This document shows positions 62,137 through 64,000 of a DNA stretch of 64,000 bases, piece by piece. The notes beneath the pieces are model-generated. The model saw only the letters and a program-made list of their open reading frames with translations, was not told where the DNA came from and made no database searches. This stretch comes from Entonaema liquescens (lineage: Eukaryota; Ascomycota; Sordariomycetes; Xylariales; Xylariaceae), in contig CADCSX010000007.1 of NCBI GenBank assembly GCA_902805475.1, positions 1,550,001-1,614,000 on the forward strand, given 5' to 3'. Each line of letters begins with the position of its first letter. Positions within the stretch are counted from its first letter, which is position 1. Made by a program: the position numbers and the translations under genes.

Positions 62137-64000
62137 ATGGCTATGCTAGCTTCGAAGTCGTCTTTCCCGGCTTCATTAGCCTCTTCGAATTCCACTCTGG
62201 TTTCGAGCGCGCAGTCATCTGGTATGGCTCCCGCGAGAAGACCGCCTGCTGTTCATGCCACCGGTCAAGCTTTCGCCAGCCCGACCGAGTCCGAGTTTTC
62301 CGATCTCGATGGCCCTGATGCAGTTAAGAACTGGACCGAGGATCAAGTCTGTGACTATCTAAGGAGTGTCAAATGCGGAGAGTATGAGAAGTTATTTCGG
62401 AGGAACAACATCAATGGCGAGAACTTGCTGGAAATGGATAAGGAGGTCCTCAAGGAGATGGGTATTGACAAAGTCGGCGATCGAGTCCGATTGTTTCTAG
62501 GCATTAAGAAGCTCAGGACAAAGGCTTATGCGAATCAGAAGAGGCGCAACCGAGTAAGTTACCTAAACATTAAGTACCAACGTTATACTTGTGAAGCAGA
62601 CTTTCGGATTGACTTCAGAAATTGTCTGAATTATTGTCTAACCCTTATTTTCAGGATTCATTCGGAGGGCTGAATTCCCAGTATGCCCCCTCTTCGACGG
62701 GATCACCGCGACACCCTAACTCCGGTGGCCGTGGTATTGCTACGGCATCTGCCAAGAGATACTCGCGGCTCGATATGCAAACCTTGCCTATGACTTCGAT
62801 GGCAGACGTCGCAAAGTCTTCATCGCGACCGAATTCGCCTTTACCTAACGCTGATGCCCGAGGTGTAAGACAGCCGAGATATCAGAACCAGCCGTATATG
62901 AGCAATGCGACATCCAATTCGACCGCTCGAGGACCTAGCTCGCCGACTATGTCGAGCCGTCTGGTAATTACACATACACGGAATACCTCAAGTCAGGATG
63001 GTTCGCTGATGGCTGCTTTACCACAGGGTCAAGATGTCATCCGCGTCATCTGGAACGACGGTGTTACGAAGGTTGTGAAGATTGCCGACTGCAATACTTG
63101 CGAAGAAGTTATGCGGGTAACGTTACGAAAGTTCGCGTTACGGGAGGACCATGATCGCAATTACTGTTTCTGGATATTAGCCGGTGTTGACCCCGACCCT
63201 AAGCAGTGTCGTCGTCTCGGCGATACCGAACTATGGCGCATCGTTAAGGATCAGAAGCGACCAGAGAGAAACCGTCTCATTCTCCGAAGAGTCCCATCCG
63301 GCGAGCCAGGAGAGAAAGAGCTGCAGCGAGCTGCCTCTATTGCCATGGAAGAAGCCCAACAATCCCACGCCCGCGCTCTTGAGAATGTGCAAGATAAGAG
63401 GAGCCAAGAAAAGGTACAAAGGATATTGGGTGAGAGCTGGAACGAAGGACTCCAACAGCCGTTATCGCCCATTTCCTTCCAGGATCGTGAGAGGAACCTT
63501 AGCAATACTGCCAGAGATTTGGAACGACCCCCCAGTGATACTAGGGCCGTCCCGAGACGAAAGGTCATGAGACCGTTCGGTGGTCTGAGACCTCCCAGCG
63601 AGTTGATTACTTCCGATCTCACTTCATACTTCCCTGATCACCCTAGGGAAGACATTGACCGGACCGCCCGACTATCCATGCGTAGGTCTACTCGCCTAAG
63701 CAAGGTGAACAGCCGACTTAGTGTCGCTAGCAACTTAAGTTTCGCATCTAGCATTCAAGATGCACCCCTATCCCGACCATTGCAGATTCATGGTTGAACA
63801 GTGGTCAGCTTGCCAAAGTTAGGGCTCGCGAGAACCAAGGCCGCATGCCACACTCATTCCGAGATTCGATCGCTTCATCAGTACTGGACACTCTTCAAGA
63901 GGAATCTCCTATCGAACCTAACCGCAAGTCTTATGTTTCATTTGCAGATAGCGGCTCCGACACCAATCCGATAAGCATCACAGATCCGGAAGGGAATGTT
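62137..64000 (+). CDS. STE11: Ste11-type MAP kinase kinase kinase, 3' partial (apparent 1-bp frameshift)
   Basis: MAPKKK of the pheromone/filamentation/stress modules (Neurospora NRC-1 and Magnaporthe Mst11 class). Exon 1 is 62137-62553, a 101-bp intron follows (GTAAGT...TTTTCAG), and exon 2 starts at 62655. A SAM domain spans residues 63-130 (NWTEDQVCDYLRSV...GDRVRLFLGIKKL), which binds the Ste50 adaptor in homologues. A RAS-association-type domain spans about 266-345 (DVIRVIWNDGVTKVVKI ... NRLILRRVPSG). The frame stops at 63797, but the conserved reading continues in another frame from a C4 run at 63765-63768: adding one C gives DAPPIPTIADSWLNSGQLAK and is open to the window end. The kinase domain lies beyond 64000 and is not seen. 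Confidence 0.9.

Overview
The window looks like nuclear DNA of a filamentous ascomycete. Genes are split by short GT-AG introns of about 50-300 bp with CTAAC/CTAAT-like branch sites, leaders are pyrimidine-rich, and the gene set is typically ascomycete (Tel1, Vma22, Cdc42, asparaginyl-tRNA synthetase, an Nrd1/Mrn1-type RRM protein, Mtw1/Mis12, TCTP, Sur2, Ste11). Sordariomycetes, perhaps Xylariales, is my guess from protein wording and intergenic style; it is inference, not shown.

Layout. 1-8756 (+): TEL1/ATM kinase, lacking only its N-terminus. 9271-9858 (-): VMA22. 13040-14125 (+): CDC42. 16555-18158 (+): agmatinase-type ureohydrolase with a signal peptide. 19325-21142 (+): cytosolic AsnRS. 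21.1-25 kb: gene-free, with two nested non-autonomous transposons. 25037-28517 (+): four-RRM protein behind an ATG-free leader of about 1.1 kb. 29461-31164 (-): histidine acid phosphatase. 31762-34460 (+): mitochondrial PPR protein. 34763-36069 (-): Mtw1/Mis12. 36516-37746 (+): proline-rich conserved fungal protein. 38076-38849 (-): TCTP. 40211-41379 (+): Sur2. 42395-43080 (+): small DUF7704-like membrane protein. 43.1-49.1 kb: gene-poor. 49070-51485 (+): AMPK1_CBM/E-set-like protein. 51.5-62.1 kb: gene-poor, with two more small DNA transposons. 62137-64000 (+): STE11-type MAPKKK, cut by the window end.

These are mostly independent housekeeping and signalling genes. Cdc42 and Ste11 can act in one polarity/MAPK pathway, but nothing here indicates a gene cluster.

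Main non-genic results: (1) a hAT-type MITE family with two copies in opposite orientation (22199-22631 and 58360-58844), each flanked by a perfect 8-bp target duplication; (2) copy one sits inside the end of an older TA-flanked inverted-repeat element; (3) a separate Tc1/mariner-like MITE at 61051-61667; (4) the long ATG-free leader of the RRM gene. Four otherwise well-preserved genes carry apparent frameshifts at short homopolymers, all repaired by adding one base per run, so I read them as base-calling or assembly errors rather than gene death. I found no convincing tRNA, rRNA, CRISPR array or biosynthetic cluster, and no clearly new protein system. Exon boundaries were worked out by hand from reading frame, splice sites and family motifs.
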